Both the position numbers and the translations under genes were made by a program. From contig CM060189.1 of assembly GCA_030549335.1 (NCBI GenBank), positions 33,627,001-33,691,000 on the forward strand: a stretch of 64,000 bases of DNA, read 5' to 3'. The stretch comes from Pontederia crassipes (lineage: Eukaryota; Streptophyta; Magnoliopsida; Commelinales; Pontederiaceae). This document shows positions 47,695-58,562 of this stretch, piece by piece. The notes beneath the pieces are model-generated. The model saw only the letters and a list, made by a program, of their open reading frames with translations. It searched no databases and had not been told where the DNA came from. The first letter of the stretch is position 1; every line of letters starts with the position of its first letter.

Positions 47695-48271
47695 TGGCGT
47701 GTTTGGCCCCAAGTTCCTCGCAAGTACTCGCTACCAACGAGAACAAGCCCTTTTTTTTTACTTTTCTTCTTTTTTGCTTTTAATTCTTTATTATATTTTA
47801 ATTAGTAAAATATTATTAATTAATATTTAATATTAGTATTATTTATTAAAAATATTTTAATATTATCTTAAATAATAGTTATTATAATATTTTTTATTAA
47901 TATAAATTTTTTTCATAAATTATAATATTAATAACATGTGAAAAATTAATCAAAATTAATATTAATATATTATGACACAAATTATTTTTTAATAAATTTA
48001 ACATGTATAATATTGTATGTGTTAATAATTTTATTTTAACTAAATAAATGCATAATATTTTAATTTACTATAATTTTATACCTCATAAAATAATAAATTA
48101 TATCCTTAGTTCTTACTTTTTATTCAAACACCTATTAAAACTTATCTATTGAATCAACTTTTTAAATTTTCATCGTTACATTTTTTATTCAAACGTTAAA
48201 CCTAATTTTTTTATCTAATCAATTAGTTCTTAAACACTAATGATAATTTAAAGGTTTCCATCCAACATAGC
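47695..48271. mobile_element. Possible MITE with GGC-TGTTTGG ends
   Basis: The left end GGCGTGTTTGGCCCCAAG and the reverse complement of the right end GGCTATGTTGGATGGAAACC are weakly inverted. The interior is extremely AT-rich and non-coding. The target duplication is not clear, so this is tentative. Confidence 0.35.
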
Positions 48272-48985
48272 CAATTGTATCAAAGTTTTTATGTGTTTAA
48301 TTTGTTCAAGGTTTTTGTCTGAATATTAAATTAGTTAGGTAGTAGTCATGAACAGTGATAGATTTAGATAATAAAAAAAAGGATTAAAAAATGACATGAT
48401 GAGCAAAAATATTAATATTTTAATTTAGTAGTGTTCATATGTTTTTTTATATTCATTTTGTTGTGGTAAAGTTTTGAGATAAAGATGAAAGTTTTGCACC
48501 TTGTGATGGACTCATTCACCTCGATCTGAAACAAAACACAAAAAAATAACCGATGTGACCCGATGAACCACACTTTGACAAGAACACAAAATTGGCAGTG
48601 GCCTTTGCTTTTTGCTTGTCTTTTTTTTTGGGTATAACGAAGTTTATGAATCTTGACCGATTCATAAGCAATTCAATTTTTCTTGGGAATTTCATTTTTA
48701 TAAATTTTATTAAAAAATTTACTCGGAAAAATGTTATAATGTGTTCCAAGACGACGAAATATTATTGGAATCTTTTTTATAAAAACTGACAATCATATAT
48801 TGAAGACTACTTATCAAAATTAACCAATAAAAAAATATATATAAACATACTCTTTATAAATAATAAAAAATTCACTCTCACTAAATTCCTTCATGTGCAC
48901 TCAAATAGGGGATCACCCGTGACCCCCTCTAAGGCTCATCATCCCTCCCAGTAATTAGATCTTCATAGTGTGGGAACACATTTGA
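48272..48985. other. AT-rich intergenic sequence
   Basis: Open frames on both strands around 48520-48790 are a by-product of composition. I recognise no motif in them. Confidence 0.4.
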
Positions 48986-48989
48986 CTCT

Positions 48990-49510
48990 GGATATATATA
49001 TATAGTTAAATAAAATTAACACCTTTCTTATTTAAAATAATAATAACCTTTTTATAAATAACTTCACATAACTAATTTTCATTTTTTTTCCCTAACATTA
49101 AGTGCACAACTGGTTTTATTATCCTGAAACTTATTCGATTTTTCCTCTCTGAAAACCATTTATCTTTTTTGTTAAAAAAATAAAAATACAGTAGAATTAA
49201 ACTATTAGATGATAAATTATTCTTCACTAAAAAGATCTTATTAATCCTATTTTGTTTATTTATTTCCATTAGTCTCTATGGCTCTTTAATCTATATGTTT
49301 TTTTACTGAATTGGGATACTACTTTATAAGTACATGCAAAAGGTTAATTAAGTAATGCCATTTTTAATTTTAGATGATGTAGTTTATTAATTTAACATTT
49401 TTTAATTATCTACTTTTATTATTTAAAGTTTAATTCTATTAGTATTGTTAAAAATAATAAGAGGTTCTAGTTTGCCCTCATATTAGATAGGATCCTAAGT
49501 CCGCCCTGAA
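48990..49510 (+). mobile_element. Dispersed repeat family A, copy 3
   Basis: Shares the AACACCTTTCTTATTTAAAA block, the AAGTGCACAA block and the AGTACATGCAAAAGG block with 238-826 and 40628-41330. It ends GATCCTAAGTCCGCCCTG, the inverted counterpart of the CAATGGCGGACC start. It is 5'-truncated and has an internal deletion (TTTTTACTGAATTGGGATAC bypasses about 80 bp of copy 1). Confidence 0.6.
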
Positions 49511-49792
49511 GTGAAGTGAAGTGTGATAATTATAGATCAAATATTTTTAATTGGAATAATAGTTTAAGATATTATCAATTTTTGTTTATTAGGATTGAAT
49601 TTGACTTGTCAATAATTGTTGGTGTGCCCTTGCTCGTCATAGTTTATAGCCAAGAGGCGAGGAATCTCTGATCCCCCCGGGCATCTCGTTTTTGTTTTAC
49701 AAGTATAAACCACGCAACCAACGTCAAATCATCACTCCCATGTAATTAATTAATGCTTCCGGCTCCGAACTCCAAAGTTAATCATCACTTTT
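49511..49792. other. Intergenic sequence
   Basis: Nothing recognised. It begins with a short GTGAA repeat (GAAGTGAAGTGAAGTG). Confidence 0.4.
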
Positions 49793-50106
49793 AGTTTGGG
49801 TCGGATCGGATGGGATTAAATTTTTTTACCCGAATTGATTCGATTCGACTCGATGATCTAATTTTTTATTTTTTTCGTAAACTTAAGTATATATTTACTT
49901 TAAAAATTAAAATAAAATATTTTAAATATAGAAATAATATTCAAACAGTTAGAAAACTTTATTTTATGTCTTAAAATAAATATTTTTATATTAAATAAAT
50001 ATAAAACAGTAAGAATTTTTTTTAAAAAAATTGGATGATCGAATAATTCGACCACGCGATCCAAATCAAGTCGGGTCGGATCGGGTTTCTTCCCGTGAAC
50101 ACCTCT
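49793..50106. mobile_element. hAT-like MITE family C, copy 2 (left end lost)
   Basis: GGGTCGGATCGGATGGG at the left and CCCGTGAACACCTCTA at the right match the GC-rich inverted arms of family C. The interior (AAATATAGAAATAATATTCAAA) matches copy 1. The outermost TAGGGGTG of the left end is missing, so no target duplication can be read. Confidence 0.65.
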
Positions 50107-50665
50107 ACGTAAAGTATAAAGTAGTAAAAGTAAATAGACCTCCTGTAATTTCGGATGTGAAATATTTCTTGCTCCATAAAAATGATATATTTCTGATGTC
50201 AACATATATGGTTTTAACTTTTAAGTCGAAGGTATTTGTGTTTCATTCCATATGGGTAAAGGAAAAAAAATATGATGATCTCAAAAATCAAATTATGCTT
50301 CTATTTGTGTGTCACTAATTAACCGAGCACCTCAAGAGCAGAACCACGTATACTCCTGGATGAAAACTTTATGTATTAATTTTAGAATAAAAAAAAATAG
50401 TCCGATATTAATAATTTATCATATTAATTATCACATGTTTTAAAATGAATAAAGTGGCCATGGACTAATTTAATTTTGTCATCAGCCCGCCTGCTGCAAC
50501 ACTTTTCTGATGCTTACAACCAAGTCGGAGTCATGGGGTCATCATAATAATACTTATATAGCAGGCCGACTGGTGACCTAAAACAACAACTGCTCCCATG
50601 TTTTTTAGCATCCCCCCATCAGATTTATAAAATGATTGGCACATCTGACAAGCCAAAGCAATGTG

Positions 50666-50668
<3 letters not shown>
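50107..50668. other. Intergenic sequence
   Basis: No gene seen. Confidence 0.4.

Positions 50669-50727
<59 letters not shown>
50669..50727. repeat. (TA)n microsatellite
   Basis: About 29 uninterrupted TA units. Confidence 0.92.
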
Positions 50728-50732
<5 letters not shown>

Positions 50733-51950
50733 TATTAATTAATTACTACAGTTCTTAGCTAATGTGATATGATAAGATGCATTAATTATTATTGTTATTG
50801 GGTAAAGAAGGACTACGTGCATGATTATATGCGACGACACATGATCGACCAAGATAAGTTCATCAAAATTTTAATTAAGTCGCAAAGTGTGTGTAATATA
50901 TTGTAGAAATCTTTTCAGCATTCAATATATATATTTGCATAAGATTGAAAGCGTACATTTTTTTACCAAAGTGGAAGGTTTATTGGAAATGTCTTTATAA
51001 AGTTGGCCACCTTTTAACCATTTTGTTCCCAAGAGAAGGACCAAGCAAGCTTGAGAATAAAAAAAACATATCAATATACCGGCGAGCTAAGCTTCAACTG
51101 ATCCTACTTACCACTGCATCTTCAATGTTAATGAAAAATAATGAATTCACTTCTTAATCACGTCCCAAAAAAAATTTTCCGATCTAGATTTATCGATGCT
51201 CATGACCGTTGATTAATTCAATGTTGGTACGATAAAATCTGATCTAATCCGATTCATAATCAAAGTTCAAATTACTAACTTCCCATATAAACTGTTACCT
51301 AGTTGTATTTAAAGTAGTCGTTTAGAAAAAAAATGTTGAAGATCGACTTAGACACTATTTAGCATTATTAACATTCGATAAAGTGGATACCGATTTAATA
51401 GCGGATAATAATTTAATTAACGAATAGTGGTTAGTGGTTATAGATTGGGTATAGAGAATAAATATTTGATAAATTAATGGTATAATTAGTTGATAAATAT
51501 AAATTTACACAGTTAGATATAGGATAAATTAATCAATTCAAACACTAACAAATTTTATTGTAATGAAATAGATATTTTTTTATATTTAAAATAAAGTTTC
51601 AAAACTAATAAATTATATATGTTTTATGAAATATATAAAAAAGAGTATATTTACAATAAATTTTTATATAATGCATGATCATGTTATGTTAATGAAAATA
51701 TTAGTTACTAAATTAAAATTTATTTTTACGAAATACTTTTTAGGTAAATTAGTTTTCAAATATTTGTTATTGGGAAAATATAATTAATTACTTTGTATTT
51801 TTTTCTTTTGTAAACGTAATAAAAAGTAAGTTAATATTTCCATAAGCGAAAGAAACACATCCCTAAAAATCTAGAAATTCCAGAGATTTCCAAATCTCGC
51901 TTGGAAAGAACAAAAACTTGGATTTCATGATCTAAGCAAATTTACATATG
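50728..51950. other. AT-rich intergenic sequence
   Basis: No gene seen. The last part, near 51950, borders the 3' end of the minus-strand DUF688-like gene. Confidence 0.4.
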
Positions 51951-51955
51951 CAATT

Positions 51956-51961
51956 TTATTT
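51956..51961 (-). terminator. Candidate poly(A) signal (AATAAA) of the DUF688-like gene
   Basis: TTTATT on the plus strand reads AATAAA on the minus strand, about 62 nt after the stop codon at 52024. The position is right for a plant near-upstream element. Confidence 0.5.
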
Positions 51962-52023
51962 ATGCACGGGGGAGGAACGAGGAACACAAAAGAACACGTG
52001 ACGTGGAGCTTTTTTGTTTGTGC

Positions 52024-52611
52024 TCATCGCCGAACGGGGCAGCTCAATATGTCGTAAGCGCCGACCGGAATCCTGGAGCGCGGGACCCGCACCGTCGACT
52101 CCGACACGGAGCACGTCGCCTTGCACGAGCCGTAGATGCCCATCACCCCGAACCGCTCCGGCAGCGACCACGTCGGCGACCGCCTCCGCTGCCCGGCAGC
52201 CGCGGCTCCCGGCCTCCGGAAAAGCTCGTCGAAGTCGGTCTCCGGCTCCTTGGCGCACTCCGCGAGCGCGGCGGCGAATGGGTCGCTGGAGGAAGGGGAA
52301 GCGGCGGCGGCTCCCGACGGGGAGCGGCCCTTGGGGGCGCGGGGGAATGCGACGGCGGAGCAGGTGGGGGGTCGGCGGCGAGGGGGCGGGAGGGGGAGGA
52401 AAGGGTACGCCGGACGGCTGGCGTGGGAAGAGGAGGAGGCCTTGGGGATCCCCGGGCGGTGCTCCCAGGAGAAGGGGACGGCGGAGGAGGGGCGGAGCGG
52501 GGACGGAGGCGGGAAGGGGACGGCTGAGGAGGGGCGGAGAGGCGGCGGAGATCGCCGGTGGGCCGGAGCGGCGCCGTCGGCCTTTGACGGCGAAGACTGG
52601 AGCGATCTCAT
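52024..52611 (-). CDS. DUF688-like Pro/Ser-rich protein, intronless
   Basis: A single open frame of 195 residues. Residues 45-57 read VPFSWEHRPGIPK, the short motif (PFxWExxPGxPK) that marks plant DUF688-type proteins of unknown function. After a Pro/Ala/Arg-rich linker, DPFAAALAECAKE (110-122) is a second recurrent motif of the group. The C-terminus has conserved-looking Cys and aromatic residues (FGVMGIYGSCKATCS, about 154-168). The N-terminus has an internal repeat, PLRPSSAVPF, at about 24-33 and 38-47. No signal peptide or membrane segment. Several long frames overlap it in other frames because of the high GC. This frame is preferred for its motifs, a minus-strand TATA box at about 52690 and a CT-rich leader. 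Confidence 0.8.
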   Translation of the reverse strand: MRSLQSSPSKADGAAPAHRRSPPPLRPSSAVPFPPPSPLRPSSAVPFSWEHRPGIPKASSSSHASRPAYPFLPLPPPRRRPPTCSAVAFPRAPKGRSPSGAAAASPSSSDPFAAALAECAKEPETDFDELFRRPGAAAAGQRRRSPTWSLPERFGVMGIYGSCKATCSVSESTVRVPRSRIPVGAYDILSCPVRR

Positions 52612-52700
52612 CTAGTGGGAAAAAAATCTTACGAGAGAGAGAGAGAGAGAGGGAGGGAGAGGAGTGTCGTGGGAATGAGTGGGGTGATATATAACGGTTG
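52612..52700 (-). promoter_or_regulatory. Core promoter of the DUF688-like gene
   Basis: On the minus strand, CGTTATATATCACC (about 52697-52684) contains a good TATA box about 75-80 bp before the ATG at 52611. A CT-rich leader (GA repeats on the plus strand, 52633-52662) follows it. Confidence 0.65.
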
Positions 52701-53462
52701 GCGGAGGCGAGAGGAGGGATAAGGGGATTTGTTTCGGTTCCGGTATAATGATTTTGCATCCGATATGAATAATCTATTTTCCATTTTTTTAGCATTTTTA
52801 GCATTTGAGATTATTTTATTAGTATTTAATTAATTCAAAATGAAAAGTAGAGAGATTTCGATACTACTTATATTAGTTCCAATCGATTACTATTCAACTA
52901 TGTCATTGTGACGTTGATTTCCGTACGAAAGAGATGCAAAAACCAACTATGGACATTTTCTATAAAGAAAACGTCTGCTAACCATTATTTTCTTTAGAAG
53001 TCAATGATGTTAGTAATATCATATTTGAATTTTGAAATCATCAAGAATAAATTATTTTTGCTCTATTTTTACAATATTAAATTAATGCTAATAGTCCTAA
53101 ACATCAAGACTTCTCTTAGGAAGGTAACATATCCACAGTTCTCACTAAAAAAGACTTTAAATATTTAAACGCTTATTAGCATTAATGTTTTAATACGATA
53201 AATAACGAAAGAAACTAACATAAATATAAAATAATTAATAAAGATAATAATGAAATTACATAACTCTCAACTTAAAATGACTAAAGTATTGTTGGCACGT
53301 TAATATTTCAACTGATTTATTTTCACATAAAACTTCTAAACTAAATAAAAATAAAAAATTATCGGATCTAAGTCGGGTTAAAATGTTTTCAATCTTACCC
53401 ACCTAACTTTTGATCGGATCTGAACATTAAGCTTGAGCGAAGGAAATATAGCTTCACTCGGT
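52701..53462. other. AT-rich intergenic sequence
   Basis: Upstream of the DUF688-like promoter; no gene seen. Confidence 0.4.
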
Positions 53463-53971
53463 GTAATTGGTAGGGGTGTTCACCGGGTCGGGTTGACCCA
53501 ATGAACCCGACTACCCGACTCGATCTGAACTCACCTGATGAGGGTTCGGGTCGAGTACGAGTTGAAATTTCTCAATCATAGTCGACTCGACCCCGACCCC
53601 GACCCGATGACCCGATCTTTTTATTATTATTTTTTAATTTTTTTACTTAACTGTAGTCCTATTTTTGATTTAAAATAAAAAATATTAAAGTAAAACCTTT
53701 TAATTATGAAAATAATGTTCAAATATGCAAAAAAACATACTTTTATATTTTACAATAATTATTAACTAAGTTTTTATTAAAATAAATATAAAAAAGAAAA
53801 AAAGAAAAAAAAGAAAAAAAGGGTGGTCGAGCTCGATCCGAACTGGGTCGCGTTAGATCGAATTTTCTGCCCCTAGAGTTCTTGATCCGACCCTACCAAT
53901 TTTGATTGGATCGAATCGAATTTGTTCACAAGTCGGGTCCAACCCGACCCGTGCTCACCCCTAGTAATTGG
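53463..53971. mobile_element. hAT-like MITE family C, copy 3, with perfect 8-bp TSD
   Basis: Element 53471-53963, TAGGGGTGTTCACCGGGTCG at the left and GACCCGTGCTCACCCCTA at the right. An exact 8-bp duplication GTAATTGG (53463-53470 and 53964-53971) flanks it. The interior is AT-rich and matches copy 4 in reverse orientation. No coding capacity. Confidence 0.85.
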
Positions 53972-54164
53972 TGTGGAAGCGATTAAAATCTCAACATGCA
54001 TGCGCTTTTGTCTGTCACGTTGGGTTAGATGTGTCAACTTGTGAAAGTTATTAAAATCTAAGGTCACAACTTTATACATGCATTTCAAAATACAAAAAAA
54101 AACATGGAACTAGAAGAAATTTATGTATTAATATTTAATTAATTATATCTCTTTATACTGACAT

Positions 54165-54208
<44 letters not shown>

Positions 54209-54298
54209 CATATACCATTATAATACATTATGCTTTATGTTAAATTATTATTTTTAAATTTATAAAGTTCAAGAACATTTGGATTTTTAAATAAGTAT

Positions 54299-54339
<41 letters not shown>

Positions 54340-54911
54340 AATAACATGATCATAAAGAAAATTGGAGGGAGACCAAGGACCTCCTCAAATATGTCGCTCA
54401 ATATTCGGAAGGCATGGAGTTCTTGAGTTAACTTTCATTTTTTTTTTCGATTATAAGAGGAGATCATTGATCTAATAATTATTTTATTCCATTCTCTTTC
54501 ATTGTCATATTTCACTTTACCTATAGGCCCTATACCATCCATTTTCCTTGAATAATTTTGTTTGTGTGCTTGTAATTTTGCAAAATATTTCTCCTTTTCA
54601 AATATATAAATAGTTTAATTCAGAGGAAAAGATGGAGGGCGGCAGGGACCTCACCGGACGGCGACAAAGATGGTTAGGTGAGGTGTGAGAATGAGATGAT
54701 CCCCTTTTGGTCCCCTTCTTCTTTTACCTTTTTCTTTTAATTTTTATTGGAAACGATTGAATAAATGATAAGAAGTAGCAGACAAATTTAAACGAAAAAT
54801 TAAGATGATCAAGAGGAGCTATTTTCAATCTATTTTCTACACTATACAACAACGAATCGCACATGTTCATGACAATAAGGTTTTAAGCTCGATCACATAT
54901 ATATGTGCTAG
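53972..54911. other. AT-rich intergenic sequence with two (TA)n tracts
   Basis: (TA)n runs at about 54168-54206 and 54305-54335. No gene. A short less AT-rich piece at 54630-54720 contains no recognisable frame. Confidence 0.45.
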
Positions 54912-55065
54912 CTAGTTTATATTCAAACTGTAGATTGACATTTAAAAATTGAATAATTTTTATCACAATCCCAAAGATCTGCGATGATCTAGTTTATATT
55001 CAAACTGTAGATTGACATTTAAAAATTGAATAATTTTTATCACAATCCCAAAGATCGGCGATGAT
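54912..55065. repeat. 77-bp tandem duplication
   Basis: CTAGTTTATATTCAAACTGT begins at 54912 and again at 54989. The two units are nearly identical, differing near the end (AGATCTGCGATG against AGATCGGCGATG). Confidence 0.92.
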
Positions 55066-55131
55066 CCGAAACATTTTTATGCCACGTGTTGATTATTGGA
55101 TTTGATAATAAAAAAAATATTACAAGTTTTA

Positions 55132-55630
55132 AGAATCCTTTGGTACGAGATAATGTAGATAGATTATCGATTATTTTATTTAAAATTTTCATGATCGATC
55201 GTATTATTTCATTTGAATGTGAATAATTTTAATTGCTCTGATAATCTTATCACCTCACCAGTAATAACATACATTTTGATAAAAATATTCATTCCATAAT
55301 TTTTTTTATTTTAATATTTTATTAATTAATAAATATTATTTAATTACATCTTCTTTATTATTTGAAATCTTTTACAAATAAATTTAAATTTTGACTCATC
55401 TTATTTTTATCTATATTTATTTTTTCTTTGTTGATTTACGGTACTATATGATAAGCATGTAAAATAAATTTTAGAAGTATTTTGATAATTCATTATCTAA
55501 CTATTTTAGTCATTTTTTTATATTATCAATACTTGTCAAACACTATACCGATAATTTTAATAATGATAATATATTTAAGTAGTAATCTAAATTATCGTTT
55601 AATTAAATCGGTAACACACCAAGCATCCCT
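55132..55630. mobile_element. Probable Tourist/Harbinger-like MITE
   Basis: The left end AGAATCCTTTGGTACGAGAT and the reverse complement of the right end AGGGATGCTTGGTGTGTTAC are imperfect inverted repeats, with TTAA at both edges that could hold a 3-bp TWA duplication. The AT-rich interior is non-coding and roughly symmetrical (GATAGATTATCGATTATTT against AGTAATCTAAATTATCG). Confidence 0.5.
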
Positions 55631-55982
55631 TAAAGATTATTTCTTTTCCATCAATCTTTGAACATCTAGCTACAGTTAACTTTTATTAGATCTCATAATT
55701 CTTTTTGTCTAATTAATTCATATGCATGATATTAGATGCATAGTACGGAGTAATTAAATTAAAATTAAAGCGCGATTGACATTAAAAAAAGCAATAACAA
55801 TTCCACCAACTTTATTGACGACCAATCCTTGGACGACGCATTACATTGTACATTACAGATATAATAATAAATAATGTAACATGATGATGGTAGCTCTCAA
55901 GTCTCAATTGGCGATCATAAATTCATAAAATCCATTTATGAGCATTTAGGAAGAAGTACTGGTCCATCCACCAGTGAAGGAA

Positions 55983-55985
<3 letters not shown>
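55631..55985. other. Intergenic sequence
   Basis: No gene seen. Confidence 0.4.

Positions 55986-56065
<80 letters not shown>
55986..56065. repeat. (CT)n microsatellite
   Basis: About 40 uninterrupted CT units. Confidence 0.93.
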
Positions 56066-56067
<2 letters not shown>

Positions 56068-57138
56068 CTTAAGGTTTACCGTAATCTTTTAAAGATATAT
56101 TATAAGAAAAACAATATTTACAAAAAGATATTGTACTTAAACATTGGACTATATCTCTCTCACACACACAACAGTATCAATTTTATGAGAGAATATTTCC
56201 CATAGTCAGGTCACGATCGGGAAGTCCTGAATTTGGAGAGTATGGTTGAGATGTACGCAACAAATAAATAAAAATAACTACGCCTTACGGAAGACACGAA
56301 GGATTGGTGCCGCGTGGATACTAAGGATTTGTGGCAATTGTGGAGGTGGGGTGGTGGAGAGAAAAGAAACTAATAAATTATGATAATGGATGGACTAAAA
56401 TAATAATTCATATTTTATTTTAAAACTTTTAAAATATGAATTTGAAATAACAAAAATAATTTTTTATCTTTCATTATATATATACATATTATATATGACA
56501 TTAATTGTACTTATTTAACTGTTAAGATTTTGTTCTGACGTTGTTTTTTTCTCTTTCCTCTTTTTGTATGCTTTCATGAATATCTAGAATTCTTTACTTT
56601 TTCTCTCCCTAACATTTTTATTCATTTGTACTAGTATAAGAAGAAGATAATGAAATTGAGAAATAATTATAAAATTAAAATAAATACAAACCAAATCGTA
56701 AAAGAAACCAAAATCAATAATTGAATAAAATACTAATATTTCAGGGAAATTTGTGTAAACAAAATTTGAACTTTTGACTTAGACTCCAATCTAGTCTATT
56801 TTTGTTTTTGTGTAAAAAGTCATAAAACTTTTAAATTAATTATAAATATAACCTACTATATTTTTATAAAAAATATTAAGTATCAATTCAACAATCGTCT
56901 CGTGGATCAATGGAATATATATCACAAATATTTTAAATTTAAAAAGGATTACAATTTAGTATTTTTATCATTTCATTTAATGCAACTTTGTCATTTATAA
57001 AATCAATGAAAATTTAGCCTATATCAATCTAAAATGATATTATAGTTATATGTAATAAAATAGAAAAAAACTAAGTTGGTGGCTTATCATTCAATTATTA
57101 TACAAAGAGAATCGACCCATTTAATGATATTGTGTTAT
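56066..57138. other. AT-rich intergenic sequence
   Basis: No gene seen. Confidence 0.45.
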
Positions 57139-57640
57139 TGAACTATTAGAGGTGTTCACGGCCAACTCGACCCAATCAAAATTGGTCGGATCGGGTCAAG
57201 GTCCCTAGGGGCAAAAAATCCTATTCGAACCGTGGGTCAGGTCGGGTGGACGGGTCACCCGACCAACCATTTTTCTTTCTAAAATTTTGTCTTACTTTTT
57301 ATATTTATTTTGATATAAAAATAGTTAATAACTATTATAAAATATAAAGTATGCTTTCTAAATATTTGAGCATTATTTTCATAATTAAAATATTTTATTT
57401 TTATTTTAAATCAAGTACAGGACTAAAATTAAGTAAAAAAGTAAAAAAATAATAAAAAAATTGAGTCATTGGGTCGAGTGGGGTTGGAATTTCCCAACCC
57501 GTACCCGACCCGAACCCTCATCGGGTTGGGTTCAGGTGGGATCGGGTCCGACCCGACCACTGACCTAACTCAAACTAGGTTGGATTGGGTCATCGGGTTC
57601 ACCGTATCGACCCGACCCGGTGAACATCCTTATGAATTAT
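57139..57640. mobile_element. hAT-like MITE family C, copy 4, reverse orientation, with 8-bp TSD
   Basis: Element 57147-57632, TAGAGGTGTTCACGGC at the left and ACCCGGTGAACATCCTTA at the right. Flanking 8-mers TGAACTAT (57139-57146) and TGAATTAT (57633-57640) differ at one base. The interior is the reverse complement of copy 3 in outline (a GTTAATAACTATTATAAAAT block against ATTTTACAATAATTATTAAC). Confidence 0.78.
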
Positions 57641-57867
57641 AACATATATTTTAATTATAACTAATTTAAAGGTTTATGACTTTTGAAGCAAAACTAAAAA
57701 ATTTAAGCTATATCCGCAATCAAAATAAAAGTTGACTTATTTTTATATAATTTACCTATATTTTATTATTAAGTAGTTTGTTTATATGTTTACTAATTTA
57801 TGTTACTAAGTACAATATATAGGAAATAATTAGTTTAATTAGTTACATTTACATACTTAATATTATT

Positions 57868-58316
57868 AAGGGTTAATTTCATAAATCTCCCTCTAACTCT
57901 AATATATGAACCTCCTAAACTATAACAAGATTTTCATTTTAATCCATCTGAACAAAGGGCTAAAGGAATCACGAAGTTCTTGCTCGACTTGAAGCTCTAT
58001 TGGGAAAAGAGCCTCTCTTCTCCGACACCAGAACGGAGGAGAGGGAGGGGGCGAGGCCCCTCCTCTACACACGTGCGATCAACATGAGAAGGAGGGAGTG
58101 CCACCCTTTTTCTTTAAGTTTTTAATAAATTTTATATTATTATTTTAATCTTTTATGTATTTTTTTATCTTTAAATAATATGTGACGTTAACTAAACGAC
58201 CAAAAAATTGACTATTCCCAAGTGAAAGGATAGTTGGTGACAAGTTGAGGATAATTTGGTTACAAAGTAAAGTTTGGAATAGAGTGGAGAAACAAGGTAT
58301 TTAGTAAAATTTACCC
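57868..58316. mobile_element. Dispersed MITE-like family B, copy 2
   Basis: Shares the layout of 41393-41830: inverted ends (GGGTTAATTTCATAAATCTC against GGGTAAATTTTACTAAATAC on the other strand), a GC-rich GGAGAGGGAGGGGGCGAGGC block, and the internal ACCAAAAAATTGACTATTCC block. Confidence 0.5.
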
Positions 58317-58562
58317 GCCAGCACACTGATGATTCATCGAAGACCATAAATTATGTCAAACATGCATACAATCTTATTCTTGGCCCAAGCTTTTGGTCAC
58401 ATAGAAATGTCGAAGGCACCACAAGGTGGAAGGACACGATTAGAAAGGCATCCGACCACAATGTTGAAGTCAGGAGCGCACAATCATCACAGCAGATGCA
58501 AAGTTACAGCAAAGCAGACTGACTAAAGTGGTCAAAGAATAGGTTAACAATTGTGTGCACCT
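58317..58562 (-). other. 3' UTR/flank of the cystathionine beta-lyase gene
   Basis: Non-coding, less AT-rich sequence directly downstream (minus strand) of the stop codon at 58563-58565. Confidence 0.5.

Noticed and set aside
48516-48789. Overlapping frames on both strands that could suggest organelle DNA insertion
   Set aside because: I could not match the segment to any plastid or mitochondrial gene; AT-rich composition alone explains the frames.
52003-52694. Long plus-strand open frames (up to 226 residues) across the DUF688-like gene
   Set aside because: They are GC-composition shadows of the minus-strand gene: Arg/Gly-rich with no motifs, while the minus frame has the DUF688 motif, TATA box and poly(A) signal.
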